In this document: positions 44,237-52,307 of the stretch, one piece after another
Layout: each line of letters starts with the position of its first letter
Position numbering within the stretch: the first letter of the stretch is position 1
From: Azophilus sp965220425
Lineage (GTDB): Bacteria; Pseudomonadota; Gammaproteobacteria; Pseudomonadales; Azotimanducaceae
Direction: 5' to 3'
NCBI GenBank assembly: GCA_965220425.1
Contig: CBDCPY010000002.1
Coordinates: 1 to 64,000, forward strand
DNA length: 64,000 bases
The notes under the pieces: model-generated
Database searches by the model: none
Told to the model about the DNA's origin: nothing
The model's input: only the letters and a program-made list of their open reading frames with translations
Made by a program: the position numbers and the translations under genes

Positions 44237-45286
44237 CTACACCTCCACCGACGGGGGCTTCTTCTTGAGCATCCGCCTGGCCCGCACCGGGTCGTAGTGA
44301 TGGATCTCGGGCTCGCCTCCGAGCTCAATGTTCGCGGCCGCGGACCACTCGCCCGCAACAGCGCGAAGCTCCTCGAGCACCGCTTTGGCATCGACCTCGA
44401 CCGCTCGCCGCTCGCCCGCCGCACCCACCGTCTCCCAGGTGGCCGGGCCCGACGGCACGAGCGCGCACCGGGACCGAAGGTGGTACCGACGCGCACCGAC
44501 GAGGAGCCCCCCGAGCGCGAGCCCCAGGAGATACCCCGCCAGCACCTCGACCCCATCCGCCGTCCGGTACCGCCGCAGCACGTCGAGCATGATCGATGCC
44601 GACTGCACGATCTCCCCGCGCACCCGGAGCCCCCCCGGCCGGCCGGTCGCGGGCGACGGCGCGAATCCCGCCTGCGATGCCGTCCGCCATTCCCGGTCGC
44701 TCAGGCCAAGCTCATCCTGTGCGAATGCCCCCGTGTACTGCGCCGAGCGGGTGCACTCGACGACGTCGTGCGCCGTGATCCGCGATTCGATAGCCCGCGG
44801 TACCGAAACGCGCGTGTCCCGCGAGTCCCACGCCCCGTACACCAGCGACGTGGGCCCAAGCCGCGCGAGCGGCGCCGCGTCCGCGGCGTCGAACGCCTCG
44901 AACGCCGCACGGATGGCAACGGCGAACCCCGTCGCCCGGATCGACGCGTCGGCCAAGCGGTGCGGGAGTTCGGTGAGATCCTCCCGACGCCCGCCCGCCT
45001 CGACCGCGTGCCGCGGGATGAGGTCCGCGAGCGACCCCCGGTACGATGCCTCCATCCGGTTCGCCTGCGACTGCACCGTGTCGAGCTCGCACATCCGGAT
45101 CCCGTCCCCCAGATCGTTGATCGCGTACTCCGAGCACCGTTTGGACCCGCCCCTCTTCGCCAGCGGGCCAGGGTACGTCGGGGGGTCGACCACCGCCGCC
45201 CTCCCCTCGACCGGCTCGAGCGCCTGGCCGTACCTGAGCGCGACCAGGTCCTCCTCGCCGATGAGTCCCTTAATGGATAGGGTCAT
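44237..45286 (-). CDS. csb1: type I-G Cas7 (Csb1/GSU0053 family)
   Basis: A 349-aa backbone protein of the type I-G Cascade, which coats the crRNA spacer. It shows NRMEASYRG early, SLVYGAWDSRDTRVSVPRAI and RITAHDVVECTRSAQYTG in the middle, and the diagnostic ending GLALGGLLVGARRYHLRS ... YDPVRARRMLKKK. ATG 45286 lies behind GAGGAGACAGTCC. It overlaps the 3' end of the upstream cas gene by 17 bp. Confidence 0.88.
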   Translation of the reverse strand: MTLSIKGLIGEEDLVALRYGQALEPVEGRAAVVDPPTYPGPLAKRGGSKRCSEYAINDLGDGIRMCELDTVQSQANRMEASYRGSLADLIPRHAVEAGGRREDLTELPHRLADASIRATGFAVAIRAAFEAFDAADAAPLARLGPTSLVYGAWDSRDTRVSVPRAIESRITAHDVVECTRSAQYTGAFAQDELGLSDREWRTASQAGFAPSPATGRPGGLRVRGEIVQSASIMLDVLRRYRTADGVEVLAGYLLGLALGGLLVGARRYHLRSRCALVPSGPATWETVGAAGERRAVEVDAKAVLEELRAVAGEWSAAANIELGGEPEIHHYDPVRARRMLKKKPPSVEV

Positions 45287-46016
45287 GGACTGTCTCCTCA
45301 TTGAGTTCGGGTCCGGGGACGGGCCCCGGGAGGGGACTCGCTGTGCGGAGCACCGTGTTCGGGCCGTTTTTGGCCCTTGCGACGTGGTAGCCCGCGAGCG
45401 AGTGCGCGCACCGCCCACGGCCGCCGAAGACCGCGACCGCGGCCGGGAGCGCCGCCGAGCGCCACAGGTGGTAGCGGTACCCATCCCCGGTCCGGCGAAG
45501 TGGAAACCCCTGCAGCCCCACCGACGCGAGGAGCTCGACCCACGCACGGCAGTACACGTGGACGCTCGAGTGCTCGTTCGGCGACCACCCGAGCGCGAGC
45601 GTGGTCCAGTTCGACGCCGGATCGAGCCCGAGCCGGCCTTTTTTCCGGTCGTTGGCCCGGGCCTCGATGGTGAGCCACTGGTCGCCCGGGACCGTGCGGC
45701 CCGCCGCTTGACGCAGTGACCGGTGCACCGTCCACCCCGTCTGCCGGCCCGACCAGGTCTTGAGGCCAGGATTGAGGCCCCACGGACACCACCAGTCGAG
45801 TTCGACCCCGCCGAGCCGGACTCCGTCGGGCTCCAGTGTCTCGAGCTCGAACGGACCCGAGAGCGCCGCGAGCGCCGGCGCCTCGAACCGGACCTCGCCG
45901 GCGGCGCCGATGACGAAGCCGGTCCGCGCATGCCGGTCCGACCGCCACGCGAGGTGCGCGAGCCCGGCGCACGCGAAGACCTCGGCGGGATTCGCGGCGT
46001 CAATCCGCCACTCCAT
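45270..46016 (-). CDS. type I-G Csx14/Cas8g2-like protein
   Basis: A 248-aa protein beginning MEWRIDAANPAEVFACAGLAH, the characteristic N-terminus of Csx14-type type I-G proteins, later named Cas8g2. The rest is weakly conserved (WCPWGLNPGLKTWSGRQTGW, ALGWSPNEHSSVHVY). It probably contributes to the large or small subunit function of the complex. Its ATG overlaps the cas3 stop as TGATG, implying coupled translation. The large Csx17 subunit expected in many I-G loci is not in the window. Confidence 0.75.
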   Translation of the reverse strand: MEWRIDAANPAEVFACAGLAHLAWRSDRHARTGFVIGAAGEVRFEAPALAALSGPFELETLEPDGVRLGGVELDWWCPWGLNPGLKTWSGRQTGWTVHRSLRQAAGRTVPGDQWLTIEARANDRKKGRLGLDPASNWTTLALGWSPNEHSSVHVYCRAWVELLASVGLQGFPLRRTGDGYRYHLWRSAALPAAVAVFGGRGRCAHSLAGYHVARAKNGPNTVLRTASPLPGPVPGPELNEETVHDPIH

Positions 46017-47902
46017 CACGCGTCTCGCCCGCGCGAAACCCACGCGTCCGCAGCCTTCACCAACGCCTCGAGCCACGCGAGCCGCCACGGACCGTGCTCC
46101 GCCGAAAGGCGCGCATACCGGTCCGCGATCCGCTCCGCGAGCGCGCGGTTCGTGTCTGGAGAAGCCTCCGGATCCCACTGCTCCGGCCACGGAAACCCCG
46201 GCCGCGCCCACCCGTGGTGGGCCGCAATCAAGTGCAGGATGAGGTCGCGGTGCGGGGTGTCCGCGGGGAGGCTTCGCTCTGCATCCGAGACGGAGGCGAA
46301 TTCGTGCCGGTAGCCTCCGAGCCAACCGGGCCGGAACCGACCCCGCCTCGACTTCGCGAGCGGGGGACCGCCCGGCGGGACGCCCGCCGCGAGCCGCCAC
46401 AACCGCCGCGACTTGCCCACGTCATGCCACTCGCCGGCGAGGACAAGTGCCTCGACGAGGGGGCCCGGGAGCCCAAGCGCCTCCCCGATCCGCCGGATCG
46501 CCTGCCCCACCCGACGGCCGTGCTCCTCGAGGGTCTGCGTCGCCCCGCCGAGCCAGGTCACCTCACCCGCTCCGGTCGCGAGATCCGCACCGGCGCGCCG
46601 GCGCACGTACACCCACGTGCACTCCTCGCCATCGTCTTCGTCGCCGGGGATCTCGATCCGCAGCTCGACCGCATCGCCGACCCAGGCGGGTAGCTCCAAA
46701 CCAGCCGTGGCCTCGTCTCCTGGCTCGGCGGCCACATAGCGGATCCGATCGGGGGTATCGCCCACGTCGACGACCGCGTCCGACGCGGCCGCGTCGGGCA
46801 GTCCGGACTCCGCGAGACCGCCCACGCCAGGCGGCAGGAGCACCGTCGCGTACGCCACGGACGGCAGCTCCGGGGCGTCGTGGACCCGCGCGGCGTGTAC
46901 GTCCCCGTCGGCCCGGACCACGACCAGCGCGAGTCCCCTCCCCTCCTCACGGCGAATCGTCTCCTCGACGATCTGCTTCGCGGCCGTTACCGGCACCCGC
47001 GCGAGCTCCGCAGCGCGCGGCGGAAAGAACGAAAGCGCCGCCTCCGCGGCCTCCGGACCCGCCCGCACCAGGTCCGCTATGTCCCGGCGCCACGCGAGCC
47101 AGGTCTCCGGTACCTCGGGCGCCTCCGAGACCCCGCGCAGGTACACCTCGACTGGCGGGCGAACCAGATCCGAAGACGTCAGCGCGTACGCCTCGACGAC
47201 CGCCGCGTCCAAACGCGGAATCGTGACACGTGACACGGAACACCGAGACAGCGTCGCCTGATCCACGCCCCGCAGCGTCCCCGGGGACAGATTCGGTACG
47301 CTCCGCAGCACCTCGAGGGTCGCGCGCCGCACGGCGTGGAGCCGCCCCACTACCGTCCCGGGCCGCTCGACCTGCGAAGAATCGCGCGCCGTGTACACGA
47401 CCGTGACCGTCGCGCTCCCCATTCCGGCGCGGTTGACCCGCCCCAGGCGCTGAATCATCGAGTCGAGCGTCACGAGGTCCATCACCGCGTGGTCCGCGTC
47501 GATGTCGACTCCGACCTCGCCAGCCGACGTCATCACCAGGTACATCGCCGGGAGCCCCCGCGTCCGCTTGCGTTTCGGCGAGAAGCGCCCCCACACCGCT
47601 CCGCCGACGAGCGCGGACCGCTCGTGGCCGCGCAGCGTCCCCGTCAGCACCGCCACGCGCTCCGCTCCATGCAACCGGGCGAGGCGCGACGCAATGCGGC
47701 ACGCGTCCGCCACCCGCTCGACGTAGACCGCAATCGCCCCCGTGCGGTGCGCCGAGGCCGCCTCGCACATCGCCCCGATGCGATCCGCCGGCGACGCGAC
47801 GCCGACGAAGCACGCGGTCTTGCCCGCCTCGAGGCGACGACGCACCGCCTCGTCCTCGAAATCCTCGGCCTCAAGGGTCAGCACGGGCCCGCGAGTCAGC
47901 AC
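46016..47902 (-). CDS. cas3: Cas3 C-terminal part: helicase domain 2 and HD nuclease (after frameshift)
   Basis: A 628-aa frame carrying the second helicase domain (AIAVYVERVADACRIASRL, TSAGEVGVDIDADHAV, MIQRLGRVNRAG as motif VI) and a C-terminal HD nuclease (EEHGRRVGQAIRRIGEA, GEWHDVGKSRRLW with the HD pair, AAHHGWARPGFPW). HD at the C-terminus is typical of type I-G Cas3. The start VLTRGPVLTLEAEDF continues the upstream frame, so this is not an independent gene but the rest of a frameshifted cas3. Confidence 0.85.
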   Translation of the reverse strand: MLTRGPVLTLEAEDFEDEAVRRRLEAGKTACFVGVASPADRIGAMCEAASAHRTGAIAVYVERVADACRIASRLARLHGAERVAVLTGTLRGHERSALVGGAVWGRFSPKRKRTRGLPAMYLVMTSAGEVGVDIDADHAVMDLVTLDSMIQRLGRVNRAGMGSATVTVVYTARDSSQVERPGTVVGRLHAVRRATLEVLRSVPNLSPGTLRGVDQATLSRCSVSRVTIPRLDAAVVEAYALTSSDLVRPPVEVYLRGVSEAPEVPETWLAWRRDIADLVRAGPEAAEAALSFFPPRAAELARVPVTAAKQIVEETIRREEGRGLALVVVRADGDVHAARVHDAPELPSVAYATVLLPPGVGGLAESGLPDAAASDAVVDVGDTPDRIRYVAAEPGDEATAGLELPAWVGDAVELRIEIPGDEDDGEECTWVYVRRRAGADLATGAGEVTWLGGATQTLEEHGRRVGQAIRRIGEALGLPGPLVEALVLAGEWHDVGKSRRLWRLAAGVPPGGPPLAKSRRGRFRPGWLGGYRHEFASVSDAERSLPADTPHRDLILHLIAAHHGWARPGFPWPEQWDPEASPDTNRALAERIADRYARLSAEHGPWRLAWLEALVKAADAWVSRGRDA

Positions 47903-48558
47903 GGCGCCGGCACCCCGCCCCCAAGCGCCGAGAGCGTCATCACGGGGAGCTCCGGATGGAGCTGCGCGAGCGCGCGGAGCAACTCAACCATCGCAGGTGC
48001 CAGGTGCGCCTCGTCGAGCACGATGAGGGCGTCGTGGCCCACGAGCCCCGCGTCCATCGCACGGCGCGACCGCCCGGCGCCGTAGCCGGAAAACAACAGC
48101 CGCGAGCCCACCATGTCGACCGTCCCCACCACCACCGTGGGACGAGCCGGATCCACCCGCCACTTGGCGTCGTCCGCGAGACCGCCACGCAGCACCCCGA
48201 GTCCGACCGGGCACGCCGCCGGAAAGGCCGCACACCGGGCGAATGCACGCGCCAGCTCGGGCACCGCCCCGATCCGGTCGATCCAGCCGCGGATGGCCGC
48301 CGCCGTCTGGTCCACGATCGCGCGACGGTCAACGATGTACACGACCCGCCGGGGCACAGCCGGGTTGGCGAGCCGGGCCAACACCGCGAGCAGCACGCTC
48401 GCCGTCTTGCCCAGACCCGTCGGAATCGCCAGCGCGACAGGTACCCGCCCCGCGACGAACTCCATATAGAGACGGCGCTGCCACGGATATGGCTCGTCGC
48501 CAGTGAGGGCGCGGAAGTGGGGGATCGGGGGGAGTTCGCGGTGTGGTACGCGTTTCAC
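47896..48558 (-). CDS. cas3: Cas3 N-terminal part: helicase domain 1 (ends at frameshift)
   Basis: A 220-aa frame beginning MKRVPHRELPPIPHFRALTG with YPWQRRLYMEF, Walker A AIPTGLGKTASVLLA, and the DEAH box LIVLDEAHLAPAM. Motif III MTLSA is followed at once by a G-rich tract (CTTGGGGGCGGGG), where the frame changes and a TGA ends it. A single-base change in the G run would fuse it with the 46016-47902 frame. First gene of the cas operon; the 220 bp upstream is divergent with the XRE gene. Confidence 0.85.
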   Translation of the reverse strand: MKRVPHRELPPIPHFRALTGDEPYPWQRRLYMEFVAGRVPVALAIPTGLGKTASVLLAVLARLANPAVPRRVVYIVDRRAIVDQTAAAIRGWIDRIGAVPELARAFARCAAFPAACPVGLGVLRGGLADDAKWRVDPARPTVVVGTVDMVGSRLLFSGYGAGRSRRAMDAGLVGHDALIVLDEAHLAPAMVELLRALAQLHPELPVMTLSALGGGVPAPC

Positions 48559-48779
48559 TGCCTCAGACCACCCTCAGCCGGGCATGCGGTTCGGCCGTCC
48601 CACCCACCGGACAAGAACCGATGACGCCTCCCCCAGAGCACTGAATTTCCTTTACGTACATACTTCGTCGCGATGCCTCAGAGCTGTCGAAGGTCAATAT
48701 GTCGTGTTCGCTAGATTGTGGATGCCGATACAGTAAGTAAAACTGTCGCAAAAGTCAACTAAAATCTGTCTTTTTAAAT

Positions 48780-49139
48780 ATGTTATCGGACAAACCCTCA
48801 GACGTGTTCAAGGAACGCCTGCGGGCCGCACGCGTGCAGTTGCGCGCCATGAACCAGGCTGACCTGGCGAATGCCACGGGACTGCCCGCTACCTCGATCG
48901 CGCACTTCGAGCGCGGCGCGCGCAAACCCTCGTTCGACAACTTGCGAAAGCTCGCCGATGCGCTGGACGTGACGACGGACTATCTGCTGGGACGGGTGGA
49001 CTCGCCCGACATGGCGTACACCGCCGACCCCCTCTACCACTACGGGACGCGGCTTTCGGCTCGCGATCGCGCGCTCGCCGAGGACTTCCTACGCATGCTG
49101 GCGGACCGCACCGACCGGGAGCAAGACGACCGCCCGTGA
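48780..49139 (+). CDS. XRE family regulator
   Basis: A 119-aa protein with an N-terminal Cro/C1 HTH (FKERLRAARVQLRAMNQADL, TGLPATSIAHFERGARKPS, DALDVTTDYLLGR). The C-terminal third is a short charged tail. It is divergent from the cas operon with a 220-bp AT-rich spacer and may control it, the plasmid genes, or itself. ATG 48780 has no clear Shine-Dalgarno; the upstream stretch is T/A-rich, so a leaderless transcript is possible. Confidence 0.82.
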   Translation: MLSDKPSDVFKERLRAARVQLRAMNQADLANATGLPATSIAHFERGARKPSFDNLRKLADALDVTTDYLLGRVDSPDMAYTADPLYHYGTRLSARDRALAEDFLRMLADRTDREQDDRP

Positions 49140-49282
49140 CAGAAAGTCCTCAGGCCACCCCGATCCTCAATAGAACCTGACGTTCCGGCGACACAGGTCC
49201 GCCCGCCACCCAGCCCACCCAACCCGAGCCTTCGTCTCACTACCCCAACCCGGTGGAACGGTCTGTGCTTGGCACTTGCCCT

Positions 49283-49298
49283 GTAAACGAGTAAACTC
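49283..49298. promoter_or_regulatory. GTAAAC repeat before parA (candidate operator/centromere)
   Basis: GTAAACGAGTAAACTC lies about 35 bp before the parA start in an AT-rich stretch, and GTAAACTC recurs at 49946-49953 just before the ribbon-helix-helix gene. Repeated half-sites upstream of both genes would suit the RHH partner as autorepressor and centromere-binding protein. This is inference from the repeats alone. Confidence 0.35.
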
Positions 49299-49330
49299 TA
49301 CAACCTTAGAACTCTAAAACGTGTTGACAT

Positions 49331-49987
49331 ATGAAGGTGATCGCCGTTGTCGCCCAGAAGGGCGGAGCAGGAAAGACCACGCTTAGCATCGCGACGGCCG
49401 TCGCGGCCGTCGTGGACGGGCTTTCCGCTGCGATCGTGGACATCGATCCCCAGGCCACGGCCACCAACTGGAGCGACCGCCGCCAAGCCGAGAGTCCTGT
49501 CGTCATCTCGGCACAGGCCACCCGGCTCCCGCAGATCCTCGACGCGGCGGCCGCGCAGGGTGCCGATCTCGTCGTCATAGACACCGCGCCACGGGCCGAG
49601 CAGGGGGCGCTCGCCGCCGCGAAGGCTGCAGACTTGGTCCTCGTCCCTTGCCGTCCTGCGATCTACGACCTCGAGACCATCATGACGACGGTGGAGCTCG
49701 TCCGTTTCGCAGAGCGGGACATACCCCTGCTCTGCGTCCTCAATAGCGTCCCACCACGCGGTCCCAGACAACAGCAGGCCCGTGACGTGCTCGCCGAGCA
49801 CGGCGTCGCTGTCTGTCCGGCAAGCATCGGCCACCGCGCGGCCATCGATCACGCTGCGGCGCTCGGGCTCAGTGCGCAGGAGTATGAGCCAGCCGGCAAA
49901 GCGGCGACCGAAATATCGTCGGTTTACTCCTTTATTGGCAATCTTGTAAACTCGCCAACTCCCAAAGGAGTCAATCACGATGACTAA
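49331..49987 (+). CDS. parA: ParA family partition ATPase (ParF-type)
   Basis: A 218-aa ParA/MinD-family ATPase without an N-terminal HTH, i.e. type Ib (ParF-like). The deviant Walker A is QKGGAGKTTLS, Walker A' is VDIDPQATATNW, and Walker B-like is LVVIDTAPR. It positions plasmid copies on the nucleoid. The next gene overlaps its stop by 8 bp and encodes a small RHH protein, the standard partner for this ParA type. Confidence 0.92.
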   Translation: MKVIAVVAQKGGAGKTTLSIATAVAAVVDGLSAAIVDIDPQATATNWSDRRQAESPVVISAQATRLPQILDAAAAQGADLVVIDTAPRAEQGALAAAKAADLVLVPCRPAIYDLETIMTTVELVRFAERDIPLLCVLNSVPPRGPRQQQARDVLAEHGVAVCPASIGHRAAIDHAAALGLSAQEYEPAGKAATEISSVYSFIGNLVNSPTPKGVNHDD

Positions 49988-50297
49988 GGCCAAACCGGCT
50001 GATCTACGCCAAGCCATGCTGGCCAACACCCGCAACGCAACGCCGGCGGCCGACCAATCATTGCGAGAAGGGCAGAACAACGCCGACAACGAAAGGCGCC
50101 GTCACTACCGCCCCGGCAGAGAGGGAAAGGCCAACGTCACCGGCTACTTTCCGCCGGCCGTTAAACGGCAGCTCCGCGTCCTCGCTGCGGAACAGGACAC
50201 CACGATCCAGGCACTGCTCGGGCAAGCGCTGAATGATCTCTTCGCTAGGTACGGCAAACCGGAAGTCGTCCCCGTCGGGGAGCACCTCGGACCGTGA
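49980..50297 (+). CDS. ribbon-helix-helix partition partner (ParG-like)
   Basis: A 105-aa protein with a flexible, polar N-terminal half and a C-terminal RHH fold (KANVTGYFPPAVKRQLRVLA, TTIQALLGQALNDLFARYGK). ParG-type proteins bind the centromere through the RHH and stimulate ParF through the mobile N-terminus. Overlaps parA upstream and a 51-codon ORF downstream (GTGA). Confidence 0.8.
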   Translation: MTKAKPADLRQAMLANTRNATPAADQSLREGQNNADNERRRHYRPGREGKANVTGYFPPAVKRQLRVLAAEQDTTIQALLGQALNDLFARYGKPEVVPVGEHLGP

Positions 50298-50449
50298 TAA
50301 GCAACCGGTTCGCCATCGCTGGCACCGCGACCCGCAAGTTGCTCGCGGACTCAGGCTGGACGGTGCGAGGCGAACGGCGCTGCGGCCGCTTCGCCCTACT
50401 CACAGGTCCCGGAACCACCGGAACCGTACAGCAAGGCGACGATAAATGA
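50294..50449 (+). CDS. 51-aa protein between parG-like gene and repA
   Basis: A GTG at 50294 overlaps the preceding stop (GTGA) and the TGA at 50447-50449 overlaps the repA start (ATGA). The product begins ISNRFAIAGTATRKLLAD and contains GWTVRGERRCGRFALLTGPG, a compact basic/hydrophobic mix. No family recognised. Overlaps at both ends argue that it is translated. Possible roles are a translational coupler setting RepA level, or a small regulator. Confidence 0.6.
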   Translation: MISNRFAIAGTATRKLLADSGWTVRGERRCGRFALLTGPGTTGTVQQGDDK

Positions 50450-51687
50450 CCCTCCGGCGGCCCGACATCGATCACATCCGCTCGGAGGATCTCGCCAGCG
50501 ATGAGCGACTCATGGACCTGTACATCCAAGCAGTCCAGTACGGCTACTGGCCCAACTCCGCGCCCGCGGTGCTCGAGTTTGCCGCGTTCGCCGAAAAGGC
50601 CCTTCAGGACGACAACCGTGGCACCCCAGCCAAACTGTTCTACAGCCTCATCAAGCGCAAGGACAGCTCGATGGTCACGCAAGCGGCCGAAAACCGTGCC
50701 ATGGAACGGTTCCCGAGTCATGTCCGGCAGGAGATGGTGGACGCCGCGAGCGCTGTCTCGGACCTACGCGCCAGCCCTGGCGACAACGCCGATGAAGTCC
50801 ATGAAGCGCTCATCGCGCAGGACGTCGGATACGCACATGCGGTGATGTTGCAGTGCTTCCTCCCTCAGCACCCGATCAAGGGCCGCGAGTACGAAACCTT
50901 CCATGGACGAGCATCGCTCATCATCGAGGCGGGGCAGATCGCTAACCCCAACCGGCCACGGCATTGGATCAAGTGCGACGTCCCTTCGGGCCCGAAACCG
51001 CGGCTGATTCTGCCTTACATTGTCGGCGAGGCCATACGCAACGCCAGCCCCGAGATCGACCTCGGCCGCAGCCTCCGAAAGTTCATGTCGCGGCTCGGCA
51101 TGCCTGTCACTGGTCACAACGGCAAGGCGGTAACCGCCCAGATCCAGAACGTCGCGGCCGCCCAGATCGTGATCGGCGAGTGGACAGACGATGCAGTACA
51201 CACCCACGGAGGTCGCCTTGCGAAGAGGCTAAGCTTTTGGCTGGAGCGGGATCCAGACCAGCGGACCTTCTGGACACCCACAATGACGCTATCGGACGAG
51301 TTTTTTGACGCGATCCAACAGCACCGCGTACCGATCGACACGAACCACCTCGCCCGATTCGCCCGCTCACCGCGGCGAATGGATCTGTACGCTTGGCTCT
51401 CCTACCGTACGCCCCGCATCCCGCGCGGCAAACACCAGGCCATCTCGCTACGGACACTCTGGGGCGTCTTCGCGCCCGACATCACCCGATTCGCGAACTT
51501 CAAGACCCGATTCAAAGGTGACCTGAAGGCCATCTACGCGGTGTACCCCCACTTCAAGACCGAGATCGCCGACAAGAGCGACATCCTATGGTTGCAACGC
51601 TCGCGACCACCGGTTCCGTTCGCCCCCCGGGTCCCCGGCTTCAGACTGATCCCCCGGTCCGAACCCAGCCCCCAAAGCGGCGACTGA
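50446..51687 (+). CDS. repA: RepA-type plasmid replication initiator
   Basis: A 413-aa protein matching the plasmid RepA_C family: SLIIEAGQ, KPRLILPYIVGEAIRNASPE, IDLGRSLRKFMSRLGMPVTG, TLSDEFFDAIQQHRVPIDTN and DLYAWLSYRTPRIPRGKHQA follow the family order. It would bind the iterons that begin 5 bp after its stop codon. Fourth gene of the overlapping parA unit. Its presence strongly supports a plasmid backbone. Confidence 0.88.
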   Translation: MTLRRPDIDHIRSEDLASDERLMDLYIQAVQYGYWPNSAPAVLEFAAFAEKALQDDNRGTPAKLFYSLIKRKDSSMVTQAAENRAMERFPSHVRQEMVDAASAVSDLRASPGDNADEVHEALIAQDVGYAHAVMLQCFLPQHPIKGREYETFHGRASLIIEAGQIANPNRPRHWIKCDVPSGPKPRLILPYIVGEAIRNASPEIDLGRSLRKFMSRLGMPVTGHNGKAVTAQIQNVAAAQIVIGEWTDDAVHTHGGRLAKRLSFWLERDPDQRTFWTPTMTLSDEFFDAIQQHRVPIDTNHLARFARSPRRMDLYAWLSYRTPRIPRGKHQAISLRTLWGVFAPDITRFANFKTRFKGDLKAIYAVYPHFKTEIADKSDILWLQRSRPPVPFAPRVPGFRLIPRSEPSPQSGD

Positions 51688-51691
51688 GGGT

Positions 51692-51760
51692 GTGTCTTAC
51701 TGTTACCCGTACCGCCTCTAAGGTGTGTCTTACTGTTACTCAGGCGTGTCTTACTGTTAC
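51692..51760 (+). repeat. three iterons of the replication origin
   Basis: The 15-mer GTGTCTTACTGTTAC occurs three times, starting at 51692, 51725 and 51746, with spacings of 33 and 21 bp, close to three and two helical turns. They lie directly behind repA, the usual place for iterons in RepA plasmids. Confidence 0.85.
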
Positions 51761-52070
51761 CCGCGAGGTGTTTTTCAGCACAAAACTAATTGATTTAACT
51801 ACCATTATGAGCCCGAGAGCGACCGCTACTTATAATTAATACATATAGCTATAAGAACTTATCGGTTTTCGGAGCCCCTGACCGTGTGGACGTGAAGAAT
51901 AAGGTTTAAAATTAAATCAAATGACTACGAGGAAACGGAGGCTGTGGATAACTCTCGGCGTAAACGTAATCGACAAAATTTCGACGGGGATCGCAGCGAG
52001 CGGATCGCGAGCTGCACGTGTCCCAGAAAGAGGTACGAGAACGACCGCAGTGCACGAAGGCCCGCGGAGA
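51761..52070. other. origin region: AT-rich stretch and DnaA box
   Basis: After the iterons a long AT-rich tract (about 51780-51925) includes TATAATTAATACATATA, suited to strand opening. TGTGGATAA at 51943-51951 is a perfect DnaA box. Together with repA and iterons this is the likely oriV. From 52071 to 52307 no gene is recognised. Confidence 0.75.
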
Positions 52071-52307
52071 TAATTGGGACGGCCGAGGCTCGGTCTCACT
52101 CGGATTGACAGCGAGAGAGAGGGGAGGGGGCGTCAAGCGACCGGGGCCTTTGTGAAGCGGAGGAGTGCGGCAGACTTAACATCCGGGGGCGCTGCTGGTC
52201 TCGCGGAGGGCCCTTCTGCCCGCTGTTCTACTTCCGATAATGGCCCGGTTTTCGGAAGCTATCCGGTGATGAAGACGAGTGGGCGGGGAGGTACCTCAAT
52301 GCCGCTA

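Noticed and set aside
42199..45280. Long Arg-rich frames (about 785 aa on each strand) across the cas genes
   Set aside because: They are low-complexity shadows of csb2 and cas7 in other frames and lack any domain.
42500..49300. CRISPR array near the cas operon
   Set aside because: No repeated 28-37-bp units with regular spacers were seen in the gaps around the operon or elsewhere in the window.
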